From assembly GCF_014645615.1 (NCBI RefSeq), contig NZ_BMMB01000001.1:744001-808000 (forward strand): DNA of 64,000 nucleotides. The letters are read 5' to 3'. Numbering within the stretch: position 1 is the stretch's first letter; each line of letters begins with the position of its first letter. Under the pieces are notes generated by a model, which was not told the origin of the DNA, made no database searches, and worked only from the letters and a program-made list of their open reading frames with translations. The DNA comes from Paenibacillus hunanensis. Its GTDB lineage: Bacteria > Bacillota > Bacilli > Paenibacillales > Paenibacillaceae. Made by a program: the position numbers and the translations under genes. This document shows, one piece after another, positions 37,864 to 46,982 of the stretch.

Positions 37864-38595
37864 ATGACTAAACGATTGCTGGTCATTGAAGATGAATCAA
37901 CGTTGTCCCGTCTACTTTCCTACAACCTGACCCAGGAAGGGTATGAGGTAACGGTGGAGGATCATGGCAGTGCCGGATTGGAGCGTGCTCAGAACGAGTC
38001 GTTCGAGCTGATCCTGCTCGATCTGATGTTGCCGGGTATGTCGGGATTGGATATTTTACGCAAGCTGAGAAGCTCCGGCATTCGCACACCGGTTGTTATT
38101 TTGACCGCGAAAAATGCGGAAGAGGAAGTTGTAGAAGGATTGAAGGCAGGCGCAGACGATTACATTACCAAGCCATTTGGTGTTTCGGAGCTGCTTGCTC
38201 GTGTCGCTGCTGTATTGCGCCGTGCAACCGGGCGTGAAGATCAGCCGGCTGACGAGGATGTGCAGGAGAGCCGGATCGAGCTTGGCGATCTTATGATCTA
38301 TCCGGATAAATACGAGGTTGCACTGGGAAGCCAGCAGATTACGCTGCGCCCTAAGGAATTTGAAGTGCTGCTGTATCTTGCACGCAAGCCAGGTGTTGTT
38401 ATGACGCGGGATGATCTGATGAACGCGGTATGGGGCTTTGACTATATTGGTGGACAGCGTACAGTCGATGTACACGTCAGCTCCTTACGTAAAAAGCTTG
38501 AACTTGATCCCGATTCCGTGCATATCGATTCGATTCGCGGTGTCGGTTATAAATTAGTCGTACGTAAAAAAGCAGGTGCTCCTCATTCCGGTTAA
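37864..38595 (+). CDS. phoP: PhoP-type response regulator
   Basis: A 243-residue OmpR-family regulator. The receiver domain (1-120) has the acidic pair in IEDE, phospho-acceptor Asp53 (LLDLMLPG), and switch residues VILTAK and TKPFG. The winged helix (about 140-236) has LRPKEFEVLLYLA, the recognition helix region GGQRTVDVHVSSLRKKL and RGVGYKL. It should activate phosphate-starvation genes. ATG 37864 follows GGAGGT; an in-frame GTG four codons upstream is inside the SD. A Pho box precedes it and a terminator overlaps its end, so it forms a single-gene unit. Confidence 0.9.
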   Translation: MTKRLLVIEDESTLSRLLSYNLTQEGYEVTVEDHGSAGLERAQNESFELILLDLMLPGMSGLDILRKLRSSGIRTPVVILTAKNAEEEVVEGLKAGADDYITKPFGVSELLARVAAVLRRATGREDQPADEDVQESRIELGDLMIYPDKYEVALGSQQITLRPKEFEVLLYLARKPGVVMTRDDLMNAVWGFDYIGGQRTVDVHVSSLRKKLELDPDSVHIDSIRGVGYKLVVRKKAGAPHSG

Positions 38596-38618
38596 CGGAG
38601 TGACGAGCATCTTTTTTT
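38574..38618 (+). terminator. Terminator overlapping the phoP stop codon
   Basis: A 17-bp stem with one mismatch (38574-38590 with 38596-38612), loop containing the stop codon, then seven T. Confidence 0.92.
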
Positions 38619-38754
38619 CTAGTTCTATTTTACGAAATTAAATCAGGAAGAACCATCATATTACATACTTATGCAGAAATATGGCAATTTATTTTACAAT
38701 AATCCAGTAGTCTTTAAGGGATAGTAATACTAAAGAACTAAGGAGTCGATACAA

Positions 38755-41004
38755 TTGACTACTCAAGCCTTAAAAGAACGGGAACAAACAACAGTCGCTA
38801 ACACTTCGGAATCGACGGTCACTGAACGCCAACCAGTAGCCTCTCCCCCTACCCATACACAGCCTAGCCATACAACGACAACACCGTCATCCAACACAGA
38901 GCCACAAAGCACGAATCGTAGTGCTGGGTCGATAGACGATCAGGCTACAGTAGGAATGAAGAATACCGATGATGTGTCAACGTCAAAGCCATCCTTAACC
39001 GCAAATGAGCCAGTAATGTCTATGAACGAGTCGCCGATGCTCAAGGAGGAACCGACAGCTGAGGTCAAAACCTCTTCAGTTGCTACGAACAAGCCAGCAG
39101 CTGCTGTGAACCAGTCGTCAGTTCAAGTGAATCAGCCAGTCGTTGCTAACACTCAGCCCTTCGTTGCTGCGAACAAACAGGTATCTGCTACGAATCAGTC
39201 AGCCAGGGTAGACTCCTCATCTGCGGTCAACCAGAAGCAGTCGGTTACTGCTGCGCCTGCTCTATCAGGCAATTCAACCACAACCACAATAGAGAAAAAA
39301 GCGACAGCTCAGGCACAGCCAAGCCTTAATCGTCTCGCTCATGCCACTACAACGGGTACAACTGCACCAAAGCCAGCAGCTTCAGCAACACAAGCGGTTT
39401 CCAATCGTAAGGTTGTACCATCGTCAACTACGACGAAGACAAGCACCGCTGTAAAAACGAACCCAACAAAAGCGAACTCGACGAATGCTAGCGCAGCAGT
39501 TCAGGATCGTTCGATGACTCAAACGAATTCTATTCGACAGACCAGCTCGACAGCGCAGACTCATATGGTGCGCCCATCTAGCCCGACAGCTCCGTCTAGT
39601 TCATCTACTCAAAACACACCAGCATCAGCTAAGTCAGCTACACCATCAAGTACGATAACAAAGTCTACAAGCTCGAATCATGTTGCAAATACGAGCCGTA
39701 CGACCCCTACGAGCATAATGACGAACACAACCAGCCATAAGACTAACTCCAAAGCAAGCAGTCCAATAGCAACCAATCAAGTACAACAACGCGCAACAGT
39801 TGCTCAACCGAGTATTATGACTCCATCAGCATCTGCATCAGGGGTGAATACACCAGTCCATGCTTCCTCTGCTGCTCCTATTGCCACAACCACATGGGTA
39901 GCCGAGCAGCCGACTTTATCCCTGCCGGAATGTGAGCTAGGTCATTATCTGATCAAGGTGCCGCAGATTCGTAGTAATGAGACATGTGGAGAAACATTAC
40001 AGCGATTCCGCGATCAACCCGAGCTACCGTGCGTGACGATCTGTAATGAGCACGATGAGCCGATGGGTCTGATTATGCGTGAGCAATTTTATCGACGGAT
40101 GGCAAGCCGATTTGCTACAGAATTATATTATGGACGCAGTACGAGTCGATTTAGCCAGAATGAGCCATTGATCGTAAACTTGAATGATCAGCCAGCAGAT
40201 GTCGTAGATGCTGCGCTTGCTCGTGAGGGCGAAGCCTTTTATGAATGTGTATTGCTAACGGATCAAGGCAAGCTGGCAGGTGCGATTACGATTCGCGATC
40301 TGATGGAGCTGTCACGTCATTTACAGACAGGGGCTGAACAGCAGCGCGTACAGTCTCTACAAGCGTCTTACACCTATGTTGAGCAGATCGGTCAAGCTGT
40401 TAATACGGTGAGCCATGCTGCGGATGAAACGTCGCGTCAGCTCGTAGAGATCAAGGAGCGTACCGTTGCTGGTCACCATCAGCTGACAGAGGCGAATCAA
40501 CAATTCCGTCAGGCACAGCAGCTTGTGAATGATCAGCGTATTCAAGCCGAGCAAATGCTGGAGCATACGGTACAAGCGCGTAAGGTCGTGGATGATGTCG
40601 CTCAGCTTGCCGGTCAGAGTAGTATGCTGGCGCTAAACGCATCTATTGAAGCCGCACGTGCACAGCAGGCTGGACGTGGCTTCGCAGTGGTGGCGTCTGA
40701 GATGCGATTGCTTGCAGAGCGCATTACAGGCATGTCCTCCGATATTGCACGTCTGCTCGGTAGCTTGAATGAGATGATCGGACAATCGGCTCAGTCGAGT
40801 CAAACGGCTGAGCAGACAATGGATGCGAGTATGCTGCGTATTACACAGGCAGATCAGTTATTTGGCGAAATGGCATCGGCAGCTGATCATGCGTCTGCAC
40901 AGGCGAAGCATCTGCATGGAACCGCAGGTGAAGCAAGCCGATTAACCATGCTCGTCATGGATACACTAAAGCAGCAGGCGCAAAGTAAATCGATGCTGCG
41001 ATAA
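38755..41004 (+). CDS. Soluble CBS-pair plus methyl-accepting signalling-domain protein with a long disordered N-terminus
   Basis: A 749-residue protein without membrane segments. About residues 1-385 are low complexity (Thr, Ser, Ala, Asn, Gln, Pro, with VNQ/ANK/TNK-like motifs) and predicted disordered. About 395-525 form two CBS-like domains (LIKVPQIRSNETCGETLQRF; GKLAGAITIRDLMELSRH). About 540-749 is a chemoreceptor-type coiled coil whose tip reads MLALNASIEAARAQQAGRGFAVVASEMRLLAE. The tip suggests coupling to CheW/CheA or to another receptor; CBS pairs sense nucleotides. TTG 38755 follows AAGGAG. It stands between phoP and pstB where pstSCA genes often lie. Role unknown; a cytoplasmic energy or phosphate sensor is possible. 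Confidence 0.75.
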   Translation: MTTQALKEREQTTVANTSESTVTERQPVASPPTHTQPSHTTTTPSSNTEPQSTNRSAGSIDDQATVGMKNTDDVSTSKPSLTANEPVMSMNESPMLKEEPTAEVKTSSVATNKPAAAVNQSSVQVNQPVVANTQPFVAANKQVSATNQSARVDSSSAVNQKQSVTAAPALSGNSTTTTIEKKATAQAQPSLNRLAHATTTGTTAPKPAASATQAVSNRKVVPSSTTTKTSTAVKTNPTKANSTNASAAVQDRSMTQTNSIRQTSSTAQTHMVRPSSPTAPSSSSTQNTPASAKSATPSSTITKSTSSNHVANTSRTTPTSIMTNTTSHKTNSKASSPIATNQVQQRATVAQPSIMTPSASASGVNTPVHASSAAPIATTTWVAEQPTLSLPECELGHYLIKVPQIRSNETCGETLQRFRDQPELPCVTICNEHDEPMGLIMREQFYRRMASRFATELYYGRSTSRFSQNEPLIVNLNDQPADVVDAALAREGEAFYECVLLTDQGKLAGAITIRDLMELSRHLQTGAEQQRVQSLQASYTYVEQIGQAVNTVSHAADETSRQLVEIKERTVAGHHQLTEANQQFRQAQQLVNDQRIQAEQMLEHTVQARKVVDDVAQLAGQSSMLALNASIEAARAQQAGRGFAVVASEMRLLAERITGMSSDIARLLGSLNEMIGQSAQSSQTAEQTMDASMLRITQADQLFGEMASAADHASAQAKHLHGTAGEASRLTMLVMDTLKQQAQSKSMLR

Positions 41005-41039
41005 GCATCAGTAGAGCATAGAAATCTGTCAAAGCAAGT

Positions 41040-41100
41040 TTTACACTCCCTTTACAATTCGGGAGCTCACGCTTTACAAACATCCCGTATCATGTATAGA
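41040..41100 (+). promoter_or_regulatory. Pho-box promoter of pstB-phoU
   Basis: TTTACA occurs at 41040, 41051 and 41073: spacings of 11 and 22 bp, as expected of PhoP direct repeats. The third copy also serves as a -35 for TATAGA at 41095 (16-base gap). Confidence 0.7.
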
Positions 41101-41164
41101 TGCCAGCCGCTGTATGTAGCGGCACAGCGTTATGAATATAGAGAAATCAGGGGAGTGTGACCTT

Positions 41165-41920
41165 GTGTCAGACATTATTCGTATCGAACAATTAAACTTA
41201 TACTATGAGAAGCATCATGCTCTTAAAAATATCGGACTTAGCATTAAAGAAAAAGCAGTCACTGCATTTATCGGCCCATCCGGTTGCGGTAAATCGACAT
41301 TGCTGCGTACATTGAATCGAATGAATGACATGATCCCCGGCACGCGTATTGAAGGCAAGGTCGAGATTGCCGGCGCGGACATTTATGGCGACGACGTTGA
41401 GGTAGAAGGCTTGCGTCAGCAAGTAGGTATGGTATTCCAGCAACCGAATCCATTTCCGAAATCGATCTTTGAAAATGTCGCCTATGGCCCGCGATTGCAA
41501 GGTATCCGATCCAAGTCGGAGCTGGAAGCGATTGTCGAGCGTAGCTTGAAGCAATCTGCACTCTGGGAAGAGGTCAAGGACCATTTGAAAAAGTCCGCTT
41601 TTAGCCTGTCAGGCGGTCAGCAGCAGCGTCTGTGTATTGCGCGTGCGATTGCCGGGCAGCCGGATATTTTGCTTATGGACGAAGCAACGTCAGCGCTTGA
41701 TCCAATCTCTACACTCAAGATTGAAGAGCTGACACAGGATCTGAAAAAGGACTATACGATCGTGATGGTGACACATAATATGCACCAGGCAGCACGTATT
41801 TCCGATCAGACCGCCTTTTTCCTGAATGGAGAGATTGTAGAGGCTACCGATACGACTGAGATGTTTTCCAATCCGTCCGATTCTCGTACGGAAGATTATA
41901 TTTCTGGACGCTTCGGCTGA
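41165..41920 (+). CDS. pstB: Phosphate ABC transporter ATPase PstB
   Basis: A 251-residue ABC ATPase: Walker [10 protein letters not shown], the PstB-type insert after it ([10 protein letters not shown]), Q loop [10 protein letters not shown], signature LSGGQQQR, Walker [14 protein letters not shown], and H loop VTHN. PstB energises phosphate uptake through PstC/PstA with PstS. None of those three partners is in the window. GTG 41165 follows AGGGGAG; the frame extends 11 codons upstream without an SD. phoU follows after 73 nt with a good SD, probably in the same transcript. A Pho-box promoter precedes. Confidence 0.93.
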   Translation: MSDIIRIEQLNLYYEKHHALKNIGLSIKEKAVTAFIGPSGCGKSTLLRTLNRMNDMIPGTRIEGKVEIAGADIYGDDVEVEGLRQQVGMVFQQPNPFPKSIFENVAYGPRLQGIRSKSELEAIVERSLKQSALWEEVKDHLKKSAFSLSGGQQQRLCIARAIAGQPDILLMDEATSALDPISTLKIEELTQDLKKDYTIVMVTHNMHQAARISDQTAFFLNGEIVEATDTTEMFSNPSDSRTEDYISGRFG

Positions 41921-41993
41921 CAGGCACTGCTTGACTTCTACTCACGAATATCCAGCTTTTCCAAACAAGTAATCAGCCATAGGAGGATCATGT

Positions 41994-42653
41994 ATGCCTA
42001 ACCGGAAAGGATTCGATGAAAGCCTGTACGAGCTTCGCGAGTTACTCGCTTCCATGGGAGATCATGTTATCGAAGCACTTCAAGAAGCGGTACAATCGCT
42101 GCAAAGCAAAAATGTGGAGCTAGCGAAAAGCGTTGTAGACAACGATTACCGTCTAAACGAAATGGAAGAAAAGATTATGGATATCGGCTCGCGTCTGATC
42201 ATCACGCAACAGCCAGTAGCGAAGGATCTGCGCCGTATTATTGTCGCATTCAAAATCTCCAGTGATCTGGAGCGTATGGGTGATCTGGCGCTGGATGTGG
42301 CGAAGGTTACCCTGCGTCTGCAAGGCTCTGAGCTGATCAAGCCGCTCAAGGACATTCCGCAAATGTCGGAGATCGTAGTAGAGATGATTCGTGATTCGAT
42401 TCGTTCTTATTTGGACGAAAATACCGATCTTGCCCACAAGGTAGGTACGGATGATGATCAGGTCGATCATCTGTACAGCGGTATGATTCGTGAGCTACAC
42501 GAGTATGTGAAGGAAAATGGAGCAGATGGTCCGCAGGTGATGCTGATCAATCTGACAGGTCGTTATATTGAGCGTATTGCCGATCATGCGACCAATATTG
42601 CAGAGAGCGTCGTATATCTGGTAACAGGTAAACGTCCGGATCTGAACAGCTAA
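41994..42653 (+). CDS. phoU: Phosphate transport regulator PhoU
   Basis: A 219-residue protein made of two PhoU three-helix repeats, each with a metal-binding pattern (about 85-100, IVAFKISSDLERMGDLA; about 185-200, NLTGRYIERIADHATNIAE). PhoU links Pst transporter state to PhoR or limits phosphate uptake. ATG 41994 follows TAGGAGGA. It is downstream of pstB in one unit that ends at the hairpin at 42804. Confidence 0.95.
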   Translation: MPNRKGFDESLYELRELLASMGDHVIEALQEAVQSLQSKNVELAKSVVDNDYRLNEMEEKIMDIGSRLIITQQPVAKDLRRIIVAFKISSDLERMGDLALDVAKVTLRLQGSELIKPLKDIPQMSEIVVEMIRDSIRSYLDENTDLAHKVGTDDDQVDHLYSGMIRELHEYVKENGADGPQVMLINLTGRYIERIADHATNIAESVVYLVTGKRPDLNS

Positions 42654-42803
42654 ACGAATTCCTCTATGCTGCGGTGCGTAGCTACAATAGCATGCATCCC
42701 TGCATCGTATGAAACCAATCGTACCCTGCATCTTGCTTCAATGATTCAGAAGACGTTAACAACAGAAAACATCCTATATATCTTTGGCATGTTGCAGAAC
42801 AGC

Positions 42804-42837
42804 AGGCACCGGAAACTTCTCCGGTGCCTTTTGTTTT
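42804..42837 (+). terminator. Terminator of pstB-phoU
   Basis: GGCACCGGA (42805-42813) pairs with TCCGGTGCC (42820-42828), then TTTTGTTTT. The rest of the 378-nt gap to polA shows no gene. Confidence 0.92.
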
Positions 42838-43031
42838 GGAACGCAGGGGCTTGTGGTATCATAGAAGAAGGAAGAAAACGTCCTGTTTCGACAGGATATC
42901 GGTCTGCTTTTATATAGAACGTACAGTGTTCGGAAGCAGGAATCGCAGGCAACACGAGACCTACACAATGACCTGCTTATAGCAACGGTGCAGACGGTAT
43001 CGATCCGAAGGCACCAATCACAGGAGGAATT

Positions 43032-45725
43032 ATGGACAAATTCATGTTAATAGATGGAAACAGTATTATTTACCGCGCGTTCTTTGCGATGCAGCAGCCG
43101 ATGACGACGTCGTCAGGCTTGCATACGAATGCGGTATACGGCTTTACGAATATGCTATTACGGGTGCTGGAGGAGCATAAGCCGACCCATGTGATGGTCG
43201 CATTTGATGCGGGGAAGATCACCTTCCGTCATAGTAGCTATCAGGACTACAAGGGCGGTCGCCAGAAGACACCACCTGAGCTATCCGAGCAATTTCCGTT
43301 ACTCAAGGATTTGCTAACTGCGTTCGGTATTTCTCATTATCAGCTAGAGGGCTATGAAGCGGATGATATTATCGGTACGTTATCTCGTCAGGCAGAAGAA
43401 AAGGGCTGCGAGGTACTCGTATTGAGTGGCGATAAGGATATGCTCCAGCTTGCCTCTGAGCATGTACGCATCGCACTTACACGCAAGGGTGTCAGCGAAA
43501 TCGAGCAATACGGCCCCCATGAGGTGCAGGAGCGTTATGGATTGACACCTGAGCAGATCATCGACCTGAAGGGTTTGATGGGCGATGCTTCCGACAATAT
43601 TCCGGGCATTCCGGGTGTTGGGGAGAAGACTGCGCTCAAGCTACTACATCAGTTTGGAACCGTGGAAGAAGTGCTGGAAAATACCGATCAGCTCAAAGGT
43701 AAAATGAAGGAAAAGGTCGAGACGCATGCAGAAGATGCACGTCTAAGTAAAGAACTGGCGACCATCTTCCGTGAGGTTCCATTCGATGCAAGCTGGGATA
43801 GCATGAAGTACGAAGGAATTCAAGCCGCGACAGCAGTAACCGCCTTGCAAAAGCTGGAGTTCAAGTCGATTTTGCAGCGACTTGATCTGAGCGATGTAGC
43901 GGCTCATCCAGATGCAACGCTCGATGAGCTGAATGCCGATGCAGATGGTGGCTCAGCGCCAATGCCTGATCTGAAGGTGACCATGCTGGACGAACCGCAG
44001 GTATCCGAACTTGAAGCCGCGCTGAGTACAGTGGATGTTGTTCATGTGGAGAGTCATGGCGATAATCCGCATCATGCGGAGCTGGTGGGCGTGCTATTCG
44101 GTACACCAGAGGAATATTATTTCCTTACACCGGATGTGCTAAAAAGTGATGCAGCAGCAGCGATTCGCAGATGGCTGGGCGATAGCTCCATTCCGAAGCA
44201 GGGACATGATCTGCATCGCGCCGATCTGGTGCTGTTCTGGGAAGGCATTGCTTTTGCCGGAGCTGCCTTTGATATTCAGATTGCTGCGTATTTGCTCGAT
44301 CCGACGGAATCCGGTCAAAGTCTGAGCGCACTGGCTTCCAAATATGCGCTACCTGTATTGTCAGAAGATGAAGCGGTCTTCGGTAAAGGGGCAAAGTACA
44401 AAGTACCCGAGCAGGACGTACTGAGCCAGCATCTAGCCCGTAAAGCAGCAACGATTCGCCAGCTGGTTCCACTGCAACGCGAGCAATTAGAGCAAAATGA
44501 GATGACACCACTGTTCAGCGATCTGGAAATGCCATTATCGCGTATTCTAGCCGATATGGAAAAACAGGGTGTAGCCGTGAATACGGATGAACTACGCGCA
44601 CTGGGCAAAGAATTTGAACAGCAAATCAGTAAGCTGGTCGCGCAAATCTATGACATGGCAGGCACGGAATTCAACCTGAATTCGCCGAAGCAACTGGGCG
44701 AGATTTTATTTGATCGCCTGGGACTGCCTGTGAAAAAGAAAACAAAAACGGGCTATTCCACCAGTGCAGATGTGCTGGAGGAGCTGGCACCGTATCATGA
44801 TATCGTGCAGTACATTTTAACGTATCGTCAGCTAGCCAAGCTGCAATCAACCTATGTTGAAGGACTGCTCAAGGAGATTCATCCGAAGTCAGGTAAAGTA
44901 CACACGTACTTCCGCCAGACAATCACAGCAACCGGACGCCTCTCCAGCCAGTTCCCAAACCTGCAAAATATTCCGATTCGTCTGGAAGAAGGCCGCAAGC
45001 TGCGTAAAGTATTCGTACCGTCCGAGCAGGGTTGGTCGATGCTATCTGCCGACTACTCCCAGATCGAATTGCGTGTACTGGCTCATATCTCCGACGATGC
45101 TGGCTTGAAGGATGCGTTTGTCCATGATATGGATATCCATACCAAGACAGCGATGGACGTATTCGGTGTAGCACAGGAACAGGTCGACAGCAATATGCGC
45201 CGTTCTGCCAAAGCCGTTAACTTCGGCATCGTATATGGTATCAGCGACTACGGCTTGTCCCAGAATCTCGGTATCACCCGAAAAGAAGCAGGCGATTTCA
45301 TTAATCAATACTTCGACGTCTTCCAGGGCGTGCGCCGCTATATGGACGAGATCGTCGATGAAGCCAAACAAAATGGCTATGTAAAAACAATGCTAGAACG
45401 TCGCCGCTATTTGCCAGAAATTCGTTCGTCCAACTTCAACCTGCGCTCCTTCGCCGAGCGTACAGCGATGAATACACCGATCCAGGGCACTGCAGCCGAT
45501 ATCATCAAGCTCGCCATGGTACACATGGATCGCGCATTAACCGAAAATGGACTCAAAAGCCGCATGCTACTACAGGTACACGATGAACTAGTATTCGAAG
45601 TCCCAGCCGATGAGTTGGAACAAATGAAAACACTCGTACCACAGGTCATGAGAGACGCACTGGAACTTTCGGTACCCTTAAAAGCAGATGTAAGCTACGG
45701 TGCCAACTGGTACGAAGCCAAGTAA
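43032..45725 (+). CDS. polA: DNA polymerase I
   Basis: An 897-residue repair polymerase. It has an N-terminal 5'-3' exonuclease (about 1-300; DGNSIIYRAFFAM, DAGKITFRHS, GDKDMLQL, GVGEKTA), a central 3'-5' exonuclease fold (about 310-475) and the polymerase domain (ADYSQIELRVLAHIS, RRSAKAVNFGIVYG, and VHDELVFEVP with the catalytic Asp). In the central domain the usual Asp-x-Glu metal motif is replaced (VVHVESHG), so proofreading is probably absent, as in B. subtilis and B. stearothermophilus PolA. ATG 43032 follows AGGAGG. It stands as a single gene upstream of mutM. Confidence 0.96.
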   Translation: MDKFMLIDGNSIIYRAFFAMQQPMTTSSGLHTNAVYGFTNMLLRVLEEHKPTHVMVAFDAGKITFRHSSYQDYKGGRQKTPPELSEQFPLLKDLLTAFGISHYQLEGYEADDIIGTLSRQAEEKGCEVLVLSGDKDMLQLASEHVRIALTRKGVSEIEQYGPHEVQERYGLTPEQIIDLKGLMGDASDNIPGIPGVGEKTALKLLHQFGTVEEVLENTDQLKGKMKEKVETHAEDARLSKELATIFREVPFDASWDSMKYEGIQAATAVTALQKLEFKSILQRLDLSDVAAHPDATLDELNADADGGSAPMPDLKVTMLDEPQVSELEAALSTVDVVHVESHGDNPHHAELVGVLFGTPEEYYFLTPDVLKSDAAAAIRRWLGDSSIPKQGHDLHRADLVLFWEGIAFAGAAFDIQIAAYLLDPTESGQSLSALASKYALPVLSEDEAVFGKGAKYKVPEQDVLSQHLARKAATIRQLVPLQREQLEQNEMTPLFSDLEMPLSRILADMEKQGVAVNTDELRALGKEFEQQISKLVAQIYDMAGTEFNLNSPKQLGEILFDRLGLPVKKKTKTGYSTSADVLEELAPYHDIVQYILTYRQLAKLQSTYVEGLLKEIHPKSGKVHTYFRQTITATGRLSSQFPNLQNIPIRLEEGRKLRKVFVPSEQGWSMLSADYSQIELRVLAHISDDAGLKDAFVHDMDIHTKTAMDVFGVAQEQVDSNMRRSAKAVNFGIVYGISDYGLSQNLGITRKEAGDFINQYFDVFQGVRRYMDEIVDEAKQNGYVKTMLERRRYLPEIRSSNFNLRSFAERTAMNTPIQGTAADIIKLAMVHMDRALTENGLKSRMLLQVHDELVFEVPADELEQMKTLVPQVMRDALELSVPLKADVSYGANWYEAK

Positions 45726-45913
45726 TACGATGATGTCTTATAATTTAGCAAGCTAAAATGCTTATTCCAGGTTTAGAATGGCTAGAACGCGCATACAGAC
45801 GCATACACGAACCAAGATTTTATAAAACTACGATACTAAATCTGTACAACTATGAGTATGATGCAAGCAACACGTAACGGAGGGAAGGAAATAAGGGGAA
45901 AGGACGACTTATA

Positions 45914-45978
45914 GTGTTAGTGATTTCCTAACACGGGGTTCAATGGAAAAGTGATTTTTGCGCAGCAAAATATCTTAC
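45914..45978. repeat. Diverged single copy of the 70-bp double-hairpin repeat
   Basis: GTGTTAG, 7-nt loop, CTAACAC (45914-45934), then GGGGTTCAATG and hairpin 2, GATTTTTGC/GCAAAATATC (45953-45974). Both hairpins and their spacing match the array at 24625. In hairpin 1 a G-C pair of the array has become T-A on both arms. Confidence 0.75.
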
Positions 45979-46021
45979 AGCTTTGGAGGAGCGTGAATCT
46001 TCATGTACTCCCAATTCCAAC

Positions 46022-46071
46022 AGATTCCCGCGGCTCCACCCGAGTCCGTACCCTTATTCCTTCCCGCAGTG
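46022..46071. repeat. Dispersed 50-bp repeat, copy 2
   Basis: AGATTCCCGCGGCTCCACCC, GAGTC, 19 bases, then GCAGTG, same geometry as 32069-32118. It lies just upstream of mutM and 44 nt after the 45914 repeat. The gap 45726-46126 holds only these two elements. Confidence 0.55.
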
Positions 46072-46126
46072 ATTGCTGCTAATTGCACACACTCACAGAC
46101 GTACACCCAAAGGATAGGTGAACAAC

Positions 46127-46978
46127 ATGCCGGAATTGCCAGAAGTAGAAACAGTCAGACGCACGCTTAACACCCTGATTCCCGGCAAACAGATTGAACG
46201 GGTTACCGTATCGCTGCCACGTATTATTCAGCGACCGGATGATCCAGAGCAGTTTGCATTGGAGCTACAGGGACATACCTTTGAAACGGTAGAACGTCGC
46301 GGGAAATTCCTGCGCTTTATTTTAGATGGATTAGTGATGGTATCCCATTTGCGGATGGAAGGACGCTACGGCGTATATCGCAGCGATGAGCCAGTGGAGA
46401 AGCATACCCATGTTATTTTCCATTTTACCGATGGCACTGAGCTAAGATACAAGGATGTTCGTCAATTCGGTACGATGCATCTGTTTGCGACAGGCGAGGA
46501 GCTTCAATCGAAGCCACTGGTGCAGCTTGGATTAGAGCCGCTGGATCCGCAGTTTACAGATGAGCAGTTTATTAGCGTGATTAGCAAGCGTAGAACGATG
46601 ATCAAGCCAGTGCTGCTCAATCAAGCCTATGTCGTTGGGATCGGTAATATTTACGTGGATGAAGCCTTATTCCGTGCTGGCATTCATCCCGAGACGATTG
46701 CATCTGATCTGAGCCGGGAGCAGTTGATTCGTCTGCATGAAGCGATTGTATCTACTCTAAGTGATGCAGTTGCCGCAGGCGGCTCGTCGATCAAGTCGTA
46801 TGTGAACGGTCAAGGCGAAATGGGCATGTTCCAGCATAGCCTTCGTATTTATGGACGCAAAGCAGAGCCTTGCCAGGAATGTGGTACATTGATCGAGAAA
46901 ACAGTAGTCGGCGGCAGGGGCACGCATTATTGCCCGGTATGCCAGCCTTTGCCAGCGCGTCAAAAAGCAATGGGGTGA
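46127..46978 (+). CDS. mutM: Formamidopyrimidine-DNA glycosylase
   Basis: A 283-residue Fpg/MutM, which removes oxidised purines such as 8-oxoguanine and nicks the abasic site. ATG 46127 gives the obligatory N-terminus PELPEVETVRR (Pro1 nucleophile after Met removal), so the GTG three codons earlier is excluded. It has helix-two-turn-helix residues (NQAYVVGIGNIYVDE) and a C-terminal zinc finger with four Cys (CQECGTL...CPVC). coaE starts four nt after its stop and a lytic transglycosylase gene overlaps coaE, forming a three-gene operon ending at 48151. Confidence 0.96.
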   Translation: MPELPEVETVRRTLNTLIPGKQIERVTVSLPRIIQRPDDPEQFALELQGHTFETVERRGKFLRFILDGLVMVSHLRMEGRYGVYRSDEPVEKHTHVIFHFTDGTELRYKDVRQFGTMHLFATGEELQSKPLVQLGLEPLDPQFTDEQFISVISKRRTMIKPVLLNQAYVVGIGNIYVDEALFRAGIHPETIASDLSREQLIRLHEAIVSTLSDAVAAGGSSIKSYVNGQGEMGMFQHSLRIYGRKAEPCQECGTLIEKTVVGGRGTHYCPVCQPLPARQKAMG

Positions 46979-46982
46979 CAAC

